A DNA stretch of 64,000 bases from Reticulitermes lucifugus. Its lineage: Eukaryota > Arthropoda > Insecta > Blattodea > Rhinotermitidae. The position numbers were made by a program, and so were the translations under genes. This document shows, piece after piece, positions 36,867 through 48,104 of this stretch; position 1 is the first letter of the stretch; the number at the start of each line of letters is the position of its first letter. A model generated the notes under the pieces. That model saw nothing but the letters and a program-made list of their open reading frames with translations. It was not told the origin of the DNA and did no database searches. The stretch covers positions 36,078-100,077 of the forward strand of contig JAKCWW010000383.1 of assembly GCA_026260175.1 (NCBI GenBank), in the 5' to 3' direction.

Positions 36867-36908
36867 CTGAAGATGGCCAGTACAAAACAACCTGTCGAAA
36901 ACACTGAT
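36867..36908 (+). ncRNA. Degraded hammerhead motif
   Basis: Plus strand: CTGAAGA plus T, an interrupted stem II (GGCCAG with CTGTC, one bulge), then GAAAACACTGA. The stem III palindrome and stem I are lost. An old relic at best. Confidence 0.4.
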
Positions 36909-36914
36909 TTTCAT

Positions 36915-39900
36915 AACTTAATTCATAATAAGTGTCTGTTTCTTGTAAAATCGATGGCACTATATTGAGTATTGTTAATAATGTTTTACATGGTAAGGAA
37001 ATCCATACATTTAGACCTTTAAATTGGAATGTTTCCTTGTATATTTTCTCTTAAATACCTTCAACACAAAGTATTCATTCCTCAATAAATATGTTCTAAC
37101 ATTTCTCCCGCTGCACCTATTTTAAAACCTAACACGTAAAAAATGCTTTTGTCATAAGGAGAATGACAGGTACTTAATTTTATTAACCGGCGTATTAGAA
37201 TTACTTATCGTGGATAAAAATCACGTTACCTACTTTTGAGAAGAGACATTAAATTTAAGGTGTTTTAAACACAATTTGAATTTTACGTACCCTCCTTGTT
37301 TAAAAGAGACAATCACTGATTGCACAACCTGACCTTGCGCCTGAAACTTGCGAAAGTAATGTTAAGTAAAACGAAAGAAGAATATGTGCTTTGGTGTGAG
37401 TCGTAGAGAAAGGTGAGTGGGAAAACGTGTTTCATATAATCATCACAAATTCTCTTCTTCCCAACTGTCACAACTTACTATCTACTCGAGTAGAAGGGAA
37501 AAGGAAGGTTAGGTCTGTTTTTACCAGAGAAATATTTGGTAACACGAACATAAATCCATCCTCAAGACTGTTCTAGCTGGCGGCTGCATATGATATATGT
37601 TCTTCTGTTTTATTCAGCATAAACTTTGTGGTCATATAAAAGCAATATCCCTATTCCATGCAGCTGTCTGCTTGGAAGGAACAAAATACCGTAATTTCTG
37701 TCTGAGTTCATTCTTTATCGTTACTAAGCTAGTGTTTTCACGTCTATGGGATGCATACATTTTACCGCAGGAACAAGGGCCTTTTACGTCACCAAATATA
37801 CTTAAATAAGCGGTATTAGTTACGTCCGTAGTAATAAATTATCACTGTCTGCGTAATTTGCGGGAGAATGAGTTTTCCCTCGGGTAAGATCTAAAAGGTC
37901 GCAAGGATTTTCACGCCTTCTTTAGATAAATACTACAGTACTGACTAATTTTTTTTGCTTCTCTTTAGCTTAAATTTCTAATTTTCTAAAGTTTCGGAAA
38001 ACAATATAAGACTGCTTTTAGAGTTCTAACTTGCCAGTGGTCAGTTCAACTGCAGGATACAACAGTTAGGAGGATGTGTGGTTTTATATGCTGATATGGA
38101 CGTAGTGGCGAGTGAAAGGTCCTTGGTTTTACAGGAGTCAGTCTCCGGGCATTAAGTTAAAACTGTCTGGTTTACCGATTCAGCTACACCTACTTTCACC
38201 TCCATAAACAAAAGAAAGGAACATTATACGAGTTTATGGCAAAGAGGTAAAGTTAAACTTTAGTACCATACTTACACGTCATGTTTAAGAAACGCAGGGC
38301 TTGAATACGTGATGAGTATGTAATGTCTATTCAATTCTGTTTTGGGATAAAACGAGTACCTTTATCGGGCCTATACTGGAAGTATTTGGATACTTTATTG
38401 TTAATTTACTACCCAACCTGCATTTATCACACTTCCCACAAGCGGCTTATCTTACAACAATTATTAATATGCATGTAGCAAAAAGTATAGACTGTATTAA
38501 CTTCTGAAGTTCTACGTTTTATACGTTCTGAAAATTTAATGAATTATGCAGATAACGATCAGCTGTGACCCAATTAATTGTTATATCCCTCCTGAGATTA
38601 AACGTCCAAAATGATTTGTAGCTTCATCAAATGAATATTAACGTCAATGGCAGGAACAAATTCGCAAACATTGCCTTTACGTTATTGCAATAATTCCAAA
38701 GGAGTTGCTTAGACAGCCAGAAAATATTCAGTCTGCCTCAGAAACCAAACAATGTAGTCTTTGACAGAACGGGGGCGTCAGTCCCCTTAAGCTATCTGTT
38801 GAGTTTCCAGTCACTTCTTTATTTTATGTTTCCATATTCCTTGCGCCGAAGGGAGGGAGATAACGTGACTGTTCTAATTACGAATATGGCTACCTGAGTG
38901 TTACTGACGATGTCACAAGAGCCTGTCTAAAGACGTTTCTTCTGCTTCTTCTTTATCAGTTTTGTGTTTTCAGGAATGTGACATGAAGGATATGGAGGAA
39001 TAAAGTAATTATATTTCAGTGACAGTAGAGATTATTTTTTTCACTGTTGTCTCCGTTCAGTGGCTCAGTAATATTAGCCTCAATTAAAACTCACTATGCA
39101 TAAAGTGTCTGCAGTAAAATAATTTTCGAATAGTTCTATTATATTCCTATAGGTAATTAGCCTCCGAAAAAAACATTCAAGTAATCTGTAAAGTATAACA
39201 CTAAACTCTATCCCTTCGAAAGTTTAACTAATCCATAACAAAACAATCGACTGAATAGCCTTTAATTTTAATAATGCAACATGGTTTAACTATTACGTAT
39301 ACGTAATAGACCAGCTAATTGATAATCCACGAATTAAGTGCTATTTATTGAGAAAATTTAGGACTTAAAGAAGATAGTGTAATACATTAATTTACCTCAA
39401 GTTTATTTAACAGTGTGTTTTACCAGTAAAGCTAAATATTGATTATTCAGGTTAAACACTGATTTCTCTAAAATATGAATAACAATGTTATTTCTGAAGA
39501 TAAACTTAGTCTTAATTTTTATACAACAGTTGAGAATTACTTCTAAGAGGCAGTACACTGTCGAAAAGAGCACATAAGATGTTATCAGACTGAAAACACA
39601 TGTCTCCGTTTATATGGACTTTAAAATCGACGCATATGAAGTTGGCGTGAGTAACGTACCTCCCGACGTCCTTACATTCATTACTTATTCAAATAAATGT
39701 TCTCTGCAGGCGGTGCAGACAGACAGTTTACCAACCCTACATGCAATATTCAGCACAATGACAACATTCACAGCAAGCACTGGCAGCTTCATTTTCGAAT
39801 AACTAAGCCTCGTGTACCTTAGAGCTATTGAAAAATATTTAGCTTCTTAATATAATTTGTGTATTTGCGTCTACAAGGAAAATTACTTTGCAGTTATTTT

Positions 39901-40680
39901 AGTAGTTCAAAATTTGTCATAAGACAAAAGCACCAACATAATTATATGACTTAATTAGTGAACCAATTCAGGAGTGCTCTATAGACAAATTCGCCCTGGC
40001 TGTAATAAAGTACAATGAATAAATATGGATACTGGTAACAGCCAGCATTAATGATACAAGGCTCACTACTTCCTACAGATACCACATGCTGTAACCTGAA
40101 GAATATGTGCAAAGTAGGAGTAGTTGTGTGTGTCATATGATGAACACAATAAACGCCGAGTATGTATAAAACAGGACATAGGTGTGACAGAAACATAGCG
40201 TTTCCAATGAGGTGCCGACTAAAATTTTAATATTATTTGAGTTTCACACTTCGTATAAGTTGTAGATTTTCCACGTGGGCTACATCAAGAATATTCACTC
40301 ATGGAAGGCAAAATGTGTAGGGTATGCAGACTAATGAATTGCCAGATCCACTTATATATAATTATATTTCATCGTACATGAGTTTAAATCGCAGAGTCCG
40401 AATAAAATTCTACATGCATTTCACAATATTTGGTAAGATTTTTATTTTATTTAAAATTGGCTTACTACAAAAAAAATTATTCATAAAGTTATTCAATTGA
40501 AATAATTTTCAGATCTGAAATAAACTGGGGCATGTTTTTCCGGTTACCACGGCAAATTATCAGAGTTTCTCAGGTCACAATAAATATTAACACAATATTG
40601 TATTTCAATATCCTAAATATCTGACAAATTAAATTTATAATATTGAAGTTGTATTTATCACGAAAGTTATTTCTATTTCA
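36915..40680. other. No gene recognised; one small palindrome
   Basis: AT-rich. A perfect 20-bp palindrome, CTATTACGTATACGTAATAG, lies at 39290-39309. The open frames at 37597-37809, 39614-39802 and 39951-40196 show nothing identifiable. Confidence 0.4.
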
Positions 40681-40935
40681 TCGCTCAATAGCCCCTAGTG
40701 TGCCAGGACTTCCTCGATATCGAGACTTCACGATCACACTCAGACACACCCCTCTCGATAGGGCTCCTCTGGGCGAGTGATCAGCCCGACGCAGAGACCT
40801 TTACCTGACAACAAATAACACTCACAGGAGACAGACATCTATGCCCCCGGCGGTATTCGAACCCACAATCCCAGCAAGCGAGCGGCCGCAGACCTACGCC
40901 TTAGACCGAGCGGCTACTGGGTTCGGCAGTGTATA
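40681..40935 (-). mobile_element. tRNA-derived SINE (same family as 43.5 and 63.9 kb)
   Basis: The minus strand carries CGGTCTAAGGCGTAGGTCTG and GCGGCCGCTCGCTTG, a B box GGGTTCGAATACC, then a body with GTCTGTCTCCTGTGAGTG, GTCGGGCTGATCACTCGCCC and GAGTGTGATCGTGAAG. The same blocks occur in the same order in the plus-strand copy at 43478-43740. The 3' A tail is no longer clear and no target duplication was found, so this copy is older. Confidence 0.8.
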
Positions 40936-40939
40936 TTAT

Positions 40940-41730
40940 TACACCTTCTAATTCTTAAATAAAACACTGCAATTTCCATAAAATAATTTTCCGAGGCATA
41001 ACTGACAGTTTAGTTGAATACAGAATTTTGTGATGTCTACTTCTGCAGAAGCATGTTAGTGCGTGTGTCATGGGCAATGTTTGTGCGGAGAAACAAGTAA
41101 ATACCTGTGCCAATTTATTCCCCACAAGAGGCAAACAAAAGTGTTGCTACCCTCAAACCCCCTTTACAGACGCTCAAATCCGGATTTGAATCAAGTTAGT
41201 ATTATGTCCTGCAGGTTTAAATGGTTTTATGAATGGAGACTATTTTACTAGTATTATGCTCGTATAAGTATCCATTCACGTAAAATAGCGCAGTAAATAG
41301 CAAGCGACATGGGAAACGTTTTCGGAAACAGCACTGTCAACGATCCAACATACTTTTCACTTAACCAGAATTAGATACAAAAGCCAGGTAAGTCTGAAAT
41401 ATTTGTCTTAAAAAATCTCATTCACAGCAATATAAAGTATACGATAAACCAGGGGAAATCTCTTTGCTTCTAAGAAGGTAGAATTTGTAATATCGAGTTA
41501 ACCAGGTGTCAGAGGAATTTTTCTGAACTAATTCAGGCATTTCCCGAATACATTCAAATGCTGCTCCTGTGCGATCCTTGATGTCACTGTCTCTTGAAGG
41601 AGCATCTGTCTTCTACCGGTCACTTTTTTTTCAGACTTTACAAAAAACGGATGCATTTCTTATTCGCCCATGCTTGAATAAAATTAATGTAATTAAACCC
41701 ATACATTCGACATTGAGTTGACATGCTTCA
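40940..41730. other. No gene recognised
   Basis: AT-rich. A 62-codon frame at 41063-41251 has no identifiable feature. Confidence 0.45.
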
Positions 41731-41734
41731 ACGA

Positions 41735-41866
41735 ATCGACTGTTGTGGTTGGCACTCCCGCTTCGTATACGAGAGATATCTGGTTTTGATCTTAGCAGAA
41801 GGACCAAGCTGAGAGATTATTGAACAGCTGTGTAGATAAAACGTATGCTGATAAATAAATCGTTAC
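41735..41866 (+). mobile_element. Degraded tRNA-derived SINE
   Basis: GTGGTTGGCACTCC (A-box-like), CGTATACGAGAG and TGGTTTTGATCTT (decayed B box) lie at tRNA spacing. About 80 bases of body follow, ending in AAATAAATCG. The head resembles tRNA-derived SINEs with GTTCGATTC-type B boxes, but several positions have changed. Confidence 0.5.
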
Positions 41867-42299
41867 TACGTGGCAATTTGAGCCCAGCATATTCGAAATT
41901 AATGTATAAATACATAAAAGAAATTTAAAAATTATTCATTCGTTCATGTTTATTCATCAGGTGAAAAGCTTAATTCATTTTCTTCGCCGAGCCTACAGTA
42001 TCATCCGGAAATAATCCTGATTTTTATTAGTGATAAGATGACTTCCTGTGTGGATTTGGCCACCAATAAAACCAAATTAGATTGCCCGTGATTACACCCA
42101 GTTTCTACAGGCAAATTCCGAAATAAACCTGAAAATAAGCCACGATCGCTGCTTCTAAAGCTGTTCCAGTTCATTATTTACTGTCACTGATTCACTTGAC
42201 CCTCGAATGTCTGAGTCACTACGCCGTTAAATGTACTATATATTAGCCGCGTGCCCGTCATAGAAAGGGCAGCCGTGACATTCACATGCTACTTCACCC

Positions 42300-42490
42300 A
42301 AATTTTGTAACTATCGATAGAATTGATAACAACTTATGGTACATCACTCTAATCAATCCTAGTGCATTTAGACGAATAATAATTAATGACTGTAGTCAAC
42401 AATCGTCGATAGTAATAAGTTACAATCAATAACAGTCGCTTATAATCAATACGAACCGATTATTATAGATAACAGTCGATCGGGAGTGTA
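42300..42490. repeat. Degenerate tandem repeat (ATAATCAATAACAGTCGA-like)
   Basis: Successive imperfect units include AATCGTCGATAGTAATAA, TACAATCAATAACAGTCG, CTTATAATCAATACGAACCG and ATTATAGATAACAGTCGATC. The period is about 18-20 bases and the units have drifted. Confidence 0.5.
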
Positions 42491-43467
42491 TCAGATCACA
42501 CAAAAGAGTGGTTAAATAAATTAATACATGCACTTGCTTCTAAACTTAAGACATCTTAAAAGCCTGATGAACAGTGAAGACTGGGTGTTCCGTCCGTCTT
42601 ATCACTTGAAGCTAAATCATTCGTTCTTTCAGAACAATATAACTAGAAGTCACCCAGAGAGTTTGTTCTTTAAACGTTAATTGCCACGTCATGTGCTAAG
42701 GAATGCTTTAACACAACTCTGTCTGTCAGAACGTTAATTTATAAGGTCGCTTTTCAATGTTAAGAAATATTACAGTCAAATGAAACAAATCTTAAAATCC
42801 TATGTCAACATGTCTCCAATCGATTTTTAAATCTGCATTCGACTCGCTTAAAAATTCTCCATTTCTTTTAAGATATCTTCAAAATATAAGCATCATTAAT
42901 ATTTCAATGAACCGGAGCAACTGAGGTTAGGGGAGCAGAAAGAATAAATCTTCCAGCTCCGTGTATTCTGCTGCTTTGGAAAACCACCAGAGAATTCGAA
43001 TGTGTAATCCAACATGATACCACAATACATCAGCGAACACAACTCCCGGATCTTCCTTGCTGAGGACTGGAATTAAAATTTGCTGTAACGGAGAACGCGC
43101 TGCTCTTTGCCTCGCTGGTTCGATCTCGTAACTGGATAGAATATTCCTTACACTGCAGACAGGTAGAAAATTCACCGACAGAACCAACTAGTACGCTATG
43201 CCTTTGATGAATAAAATTCCTTTGTTTACAGTTATAAAATATGTATGTATACAGGAATATATGTTCAAAAAAACTTTTCGATTGTCCACGTCAAAATATT
43301 CTACTTAATTATTTGTAACAAATAATCATCATTCATTATCAGGATCATATAAAATTATGAGTCTGAAATTTGTTAGGCAAAATACGGATATGTAAAGGAT
43401 AACATACCGTGTTGTAGATAGGTACCATTACGCTTAGGGGCTTAAAACATATTAATTCATTTACTGC
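42490..43467. other. No gene recognised
   Basis: AT-rich. Minus-strand frames at 42927-43187 and 43345-43638 (the latter runs into the SINE) have no recognised domain. Confidence 0.45.
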
Positions 43468-43477
43468 ATGTATCTCT
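43468..43477. repeat. 10-bp target-site duplication, left copy (SINE)
   Basis: ATGTATCTCT, repeated at 43741-43750 after the poly-A tail. Confidence 0.8.
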
Positions 43478-43740
43478 GTGCCGATCGCAGTGGCCGCACG
43501 GTCTAAGGCGTGAGTCTGCGGCCGCTCGCTTGATGGGATTACGGCTTCGAATCCCTCTGGGAGGGAGGGGGTGTTAATATCTGTCTCTTGTGAGTGTTGT
43601 GTCTTGTAGGATAGAAGATTCTGCGTCGGCCTGATCACTCGCCCGGAGGAGTCCTATCGAGTGTCGTGTGTGTGAGTGTGATCGCCAAGCCTCGACAATG
43701 AGGAGGCCCTGACCCAGGGCTCTTGCGCCATGGAAAAAAA
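43478..43740 (+). mobile_element. tRNA-derived SINE, full length
   Basis: It begins with GTGCCGATCGCAGTGGCCGC, whose tRNA-like head includes GTGGCCGCACGG (A-box-like) and GGCTTCGAATCC (B box). The body includes CTGATCACTCGCCC and GTGAGTGTGATCGCC, and the element ends in an A run. Exact 10-bp direct repeats (ATGTATCTCT at 43468-43477 and 43741-43750) mark both ends. It is the best copy of the family also found at 40681-40935 and 63904-64000, and probably the youngest. Confidence 0.9.
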
Positions 43741-43750
43741 ATGTATCTCT
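43741..43750. repeat. 10-bp target-site duplication, right copy (SINE)
   Basis: ATGTATCTCT, identical to 43468-43477. Confidence 0.8.
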
Positions 43751-44023
43751 TGCAATTTACACATTTTATAATACAAAAGACTGCAGTATTTCACATTACC
43801 TTCAAACTCATATAAAAATACGTGTCATTAACAACAATAAATAAAGAACCTACTATGCTATAGTTTTGTAACAATGTACAAACAAGAACAATGTTTACAG
43901 GTAGCAAATTTATTTATGAATAACTACTAATATGTATCCTATTCGTAACTGACAGTGGCCTTTAAAGTCTCGTAAAATTTTAAGTAAAAAATAAGTCAAG
44001 CAATTCAGATAATCAGACTTTAA

Positions 44024-44035
44024 AAATACTGTAAT
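44024..44035. repeat. 12-bp target-site duplication, left copy
   Basis: AAATACTGTAAT, repeated at 45258-45269 on the other side of the foldback-like element. Confidence 0.75.
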
Positions 44036-44084
44036 GTTGCTTAAAATTTTTTGGGTTGTAACCCGGCGTCAATTTTCGGTGTGC

Positions 44085-44127
44085 AACCAACGTTTCGGGA
44101 ACACTTGTTTGTCCCATCTTCAGGGTT
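44085..44127 (-). ncRNA. Hammerhead ribozyme motif (left arm)
   Basis: Minus strand: stem I AACC, CTGAAGA plus T, stem II GGGA(CA)/(TG)TTCCC with one bulge, GAAAC, palindrome ACGT, T17, stem I partner GGTT (4 bp, perfect). Stem III is the bare 4-base palindrome ACGU, which cannot fold within one molecule. Cleavage would need two transcripts pairing, or a joined dimer. Confidence 0.75.
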
Positions 44128-44289
44128 TTAGGTAAAAAAGATGCCAGGAGGTAAGAAACGTGTGTTTATATAGGAGTGGGGTCGAATGGGTAGTATTGAA
44201 AGGACGAGCCAATCAGGAAGAAGAGGTGGTTTGGTGTGTTGTGATAGGTATTGACAGGGACTGCGAGGGGGACAAAGGGTAAGAAGTGG

Positions 44290-44755
44290 TTGGTGGCTGT
44301 AACCTCGGAGGAAAAAATGTCCATTAAGGAGGTAAGGGGAGTCCAACTGTAAGAAACGGTACCAAGTATTCACTATGTGGGATTGAGTGGCAGAGAAGGA
44401 AAGTTGCTGTTTTCTTGCAGGAGTCGTATAGCTGTAGCCTCGGAAAAAAATTTTCATGACGGGAGGAAGGGGAGCCAAAGTCTAACAACAGGTACTAAGT
44501 AATCACTGGGTGCGATTGAGTGGCAAAGGACAGTCGCTCTTTTCTTGCAGGAGTCGTATGGCTGTAGCCTCGGAGGTAAAATGTTCATAACGGGAGGAAG
44601 GGAAGCCAAAGTCTAAGAACAGGTACTAAGTAATCACTGGGTGGGTCTGAGTGGCAGAGAAGGAGAGTCGCTGTTTTCTTGCAGGAGTCGTATGGCTGTA
44701 GTCTCGGAGGAAAAATATCCATTTCGGGAGGAAGGGGAGCCAAAGTCTAAGAACT
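44290..44755. repeat. Tandem repeat, about 4 units of 130-135 bp
   Basis: The landmark CTGTA(G/A)(C/T)CTCGG recurs at about 44297, 44432, 44562 and 44696, each preceded by TTTCTTGCAGGAGTCGTA or a relative and followed by a GGGAGGAAGGGGAGCCAAAG-type block. Related units occur inverted at 44774-44975. Confidence 0.85.
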
Positions 44756-44773
44756 TACTTATTACTTAGTACC

Positions 44774-44975
44774 TGTTCTTAGACTTTGGCTCCCCTTCCT
44801 CCCGTCATGAATGTTTTTCCTCCGAGGCTACAGTCATACAACTCCTGCAAGAAAAGAGCAACTCTCTTTCTCTGTCACTCAATCCCACACAGTGAATACT
44901 TGGTACCGTTTCTTACAGTTTGACTCCCCTTACCTCCGTCATGGACATTTTTTCCTCCGAGGTTACAGCCACCAA
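44774..44975. repeat. Inverted counterpart of the tandem array, about 2 units
   Basis: TCCGAGG(C/T)TACAG occurs at 44821 and 44956, 135 bases apart, as reverse complements of the left-arm units. The copy number differs from the left arm, so units were gained or lost after the arms formed. Confidence 0.8.
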
Positions 44976-45137
44976 CCACTTCTTACCCTTTGTCCCCCTC
45001 GCAGTCCCTGTCAAAACCTATCACAACACACGAAACCACCTCTTCTTCCTGATTGGCTCGTCCTTTCAATACTACCCATTGAACAACACTCCTATATAAA
45101 CACACGTTCCTTACCTCCTGGCATCCTTCTTACCTAA

Positions 45138-45178
45138 AACCCTGAAGATGGGACAAACAAGTGTTCCCGAAACGTTTT
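45138..45178 (+). ncRNA. Hammerhead ribozyme motif (right arm)
   Basis: The plus-strand counterpart of 44085-44127 with an identical box, stem II and GAAACGTT. Next to the cleavage position the arm reads TTGC where the left arm has GGTTGC, a 2-base deletion that destroys stem I. This copy is probably inactive on its own. Confidence 0.65.
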
Positions 45179-45257
45179 GCACACCGAAAATTGACGCCGG
45201 GCTACAACCCCAAAACATTTAAGCAACATGACGACCACGGCTGAAGCCTTCAATTAC

Positions 45258-45269
45258 AAATACTGTAAT
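45258..45269. repeat. 12-bp target-site duplication, right copy
   Basis: AAATACTGTAAT, identical to 44024-44035. Confidence 0.75.
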
Positions 45270-47580
45270 ATTTCAAAATCATGTAGTTTATTCTTAATTG
45301 TTCAAATTAATGTTTCCTGAGCGTTTCGTACTTAAAGATAACATCATTAAAGACCTTTGTGCTCCTGCTGTGAAACTCCATTCAGATGCAACACTTTGTT
45401 TTCTTATTCATGTGTGCAAAAAAGTACAATATTTTTCTAGTCAAATAATTGATTACGAAAACTGAGTTAGAATTTATGAGGGTTGGAATTTTCAAGGCAG
45501 CTGTGATTTTGAAAATGTTTGTCTTCTGAGATATGGCGTCATATATTCTGATAGAGATTTGCCGAGATTAAGGAAAAGCCTAATGCTTCACCTTCAGAGT
45601 GGAAGATGTTACGACATGTAAAAACATCTTAAATATTCTGACACTCTCCATTTCTCACTGTCTCTAAGCTCTTCACATTTCTCTAACATCATTTAACATC
45701 TTCTGTCCCAAAGTGGCCTCTTACACTCAGAAGTACCCACTAGCATGATATAATATATTTTAGCGTCTCTTCCGCGTGATCCACACTTCTTTTCCAAATA
45801 TTTAACCTGGATTTCTTCGGCGTAACACTATTTGGTGAAATACACAACTTGTGAAGTTGCTTTTCATACAATTTTCTCTTTTCCCTTATTATTACCTGAC
45901 ACATTAGTCCAAATATTTCCCAAAGATAGCTTTATCTCCAACATCCGCAATTGTATACTATTCTCTTGATGGCAGAGCAAGGTTCATAATAAAAAGGACC
46001 TTAAAAATCTAGTGCAAATGGCAGTTTTATGTCTTAGTAAAAATACTCGTAGAAAATTGTTTTCAATTAAGTGTCACATACACATTTTTGTGTCGACACA
46101 TCCTCTCAACGTTGCCAGAACTGGGAGGGCAAATTGAGTTAACACGAAATTTAAATTTGGTATAAACCTTTCGAGATGATTCAAACGCACAAAGCAATGC
46201 ATATATTTGATTAAAGTGACACAATATCCGGTATGCTAGATAGAGGTAAATGTGTAACATTTGTGTGAGTAGTGTGCGAATAATGACACCGTGTGTGTGT
46301 GTGCGTACCGCCACCAGACTGCGCAGTGCCGACACAGATAATTCACACAACAGCAAGCAAACATGAAGCTGCTGTGCTCTTCTAATTCCAGCCTTTTAGA
46401 TGTACGAGAGCAGGAAATGTAAAGTTAGCTTCATTTATTGTAACGTGACTTAAGGGTGTTTCTATACATACTAAATAGCCTATGTAAACTTTAGATTTGC
46501 TCAATGTCGACGAGTTTGCTACTGTTTGATCTCGCATGTTTAAGAGTAAACAAAACCTTAATTTCACAGCAACCTTTCACAGTGAAACAGATTTTTCTGG
46601 CTTTTTTCGGAAATATCCTTCAACCTTTTGTGTCATTCCATGGCTAAAATTATCGTATCTTTTTAAGAACTTTAAGACTTACTCTGCAATTTATTCTACT
46701 GAACATGTGAAATTTTGCATTTTAATTCTGATCTCTTTAAAGTTAATTTTTTGGATAATGAAACCATAAACGTAGATTTAAAAGTAATAATTTAGAAGAA
46801 ATTTTTGATAAAATTTTGATACAATTTTTTTCAAAGAAAATGCCTCGAAAACTAATTTTATATGAAATCCGTAATATAACTCTAAGCATGCATACTTGTT
46901 TGGCCACTAGCGGTGATACCCCTGCTCTTGAATTCATTTGCCCACCTAACGAACAACTGGCAGTAATATTCGAATTGGCAATGTAATGTCTAAGAATATC
47001 AATCGTCAGATTTACGTTGCAGAGAGCCAGGCTCGACCCCAGCGAAGTTCATGTGGGATAGGTGTCAGAGAAATAGTGCTGGAACAGGCTTTTCTCCGCA
47101 TACTACTGTCTTACTCTGTCAGTAAGCAGTTTAATCAGTTATCTTTCTTCACTCCTCTGTCATGCAGAGGATGGCGTGATGTGAGCAATGGATGTTGAAC
47201 ATGTATTAAACATAGTCTAACGCGACCGCAAAAATTAAAGAGACCAATATTGTTGGGTTTAATTCTGTCTCAGCTTCAATCTACCTACATATAATCTTCC
47301 GTACGATACTCTGAAAATAAACCGGTTTCGCAGAAGTGAGAAGAAAAATTTTGATAGCCTCACTGTGACAAATCCTTATGCTATAGTGAAACATATTATT
47401 TAATTTTCTGTGCAGTACTGTCAGTGTCAAACTTGAATTAAGTTCACAGTGATTTCAAGTTTGCAATTCGAGTTGTATAGTCTATTGTAAGGTGGAAATC
47501 TTCGCGAAGAGGTGGTATTATATATAAGGATTTGCGTCGTAGCTCACAAAGAACGTGTGATTCCATTAGAAACAAGGCAG
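45270..47580. other. No gene recognised
   Basis: AT-rich. Open frames at 46063-46356, 46536-46769 and 46743-46937 (partly opposite strands) have no identifiable domain. Confidence 0.45.
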
Positions 47581-47584
47581 GCGA

Positions 47585-48100
47585 TTTACGTATAAACGTA
47601 ATATTGAGGTGCTTTCGCTTAACCATTGTTGGCGAGGAAAAGTAATAGGGATTAGATATTAAAAGTGTGTGTCTGTAGCCTTAGTTATCCAGCATGCAGA
47701 GCGCATGCGCCGTATTATATTGTCATCTGTGACCTGTCTAGTTCTACCATATTTTCCACATTATCTCATAAACGGCACGATTTTCGGGAAACATTTATTC
47801 AACATAAAATGTTTGTTTTGATTTTCTCTATAACTTTTGTCTAAAACATTTCTCATTCTAAGAAGAATTGAACTAGACATTGTCACAAATGTACAAACTT
47901 CATGTAAGGTGCCGTCATTCTTTTCAGATTTTAATGAAACTTGCACTTTATCGACAGATTTTCGAAAAATACTACAATATCAAATATTATGAAAATCCGT
48001 TCAGTGGGAGCCGAGTTGTTTCATGTGGACAGAAGGAGAGACAGACGTGACGAAACTAATAATAGTAGCTTTTCGCAATTTTGCGAAACTGCCTAAAAAT
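47585..48100 (+). repeat. Dispersed repeat, copy 2 (shared with 21.3-21.9 kb)
   Basis: Collinear with 21340-21890. It contains GTGTGTGTCTGTAGCCTTAG, CCACATTATCTCATA, TTCTAAGAAGAATTGA, GTACAAACTTCATGTAAGGT, GTGGGAGCCGAGTTGTTTCA and a final AGTAGCTTTTCGCAATT. The CAGACAGA tract of copy 1 is shorter here. The class is not identified. Confidence 0.75.
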
Positions 48101-48104
48101 CGCT

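Larger units (their letters stand above)
44036..45257. mobile_element. Foldback-like element with ribozyme ends and internal tandem repeats
   Basis: Long inverted arms start at GTTGCTTAAA (44036) and end at TTTAAGCAAC (about 45229). In each, the order from the outside is CAATTTTCGGTGTGCAA, a hammerhead motif, a spacer with AGGAGGTAAG-type sequence and ACACACGTT, then tandem units of 130-135 bp. About 4 units lie in the left arm and about 2 in the right. The axis is a perfect 29-bp inverted repeat, 44726-44754 with 44774-44802. A one-sided tail (GACGACCACGGCTGAAGCCT and a few more bases) lies outside the right arm, and 12-bp direct repeats flank the whole. The tail resembles that of the 33.8-kb element. 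The frames at 44128-44478 (minus) and 44811-45137 follow the tandem units, whose 135-bp period keeps a frame open; I do not regard them as genes. Confidence 0.8.

Noticed and set aside
44128-44478. 116-codon minus-strand open frame (and 108 codons at 44811-45137)
   Set aside because: Both follow the 130-135 bp tandem units of the foldback-like element. A 135-bp period is 45 codons, so one open unit stays open when repeated; the peptides repeat FFLRGYS-like blocks and have no known domain.
45325-45375. Minus-strand AATGATG ... ACGAAACGC, recalling a ribozyme
   Set aside because: The box lacks the conserved CTG, stem II pairs only weakly and there is no stem I; probably chance or a very old relic.
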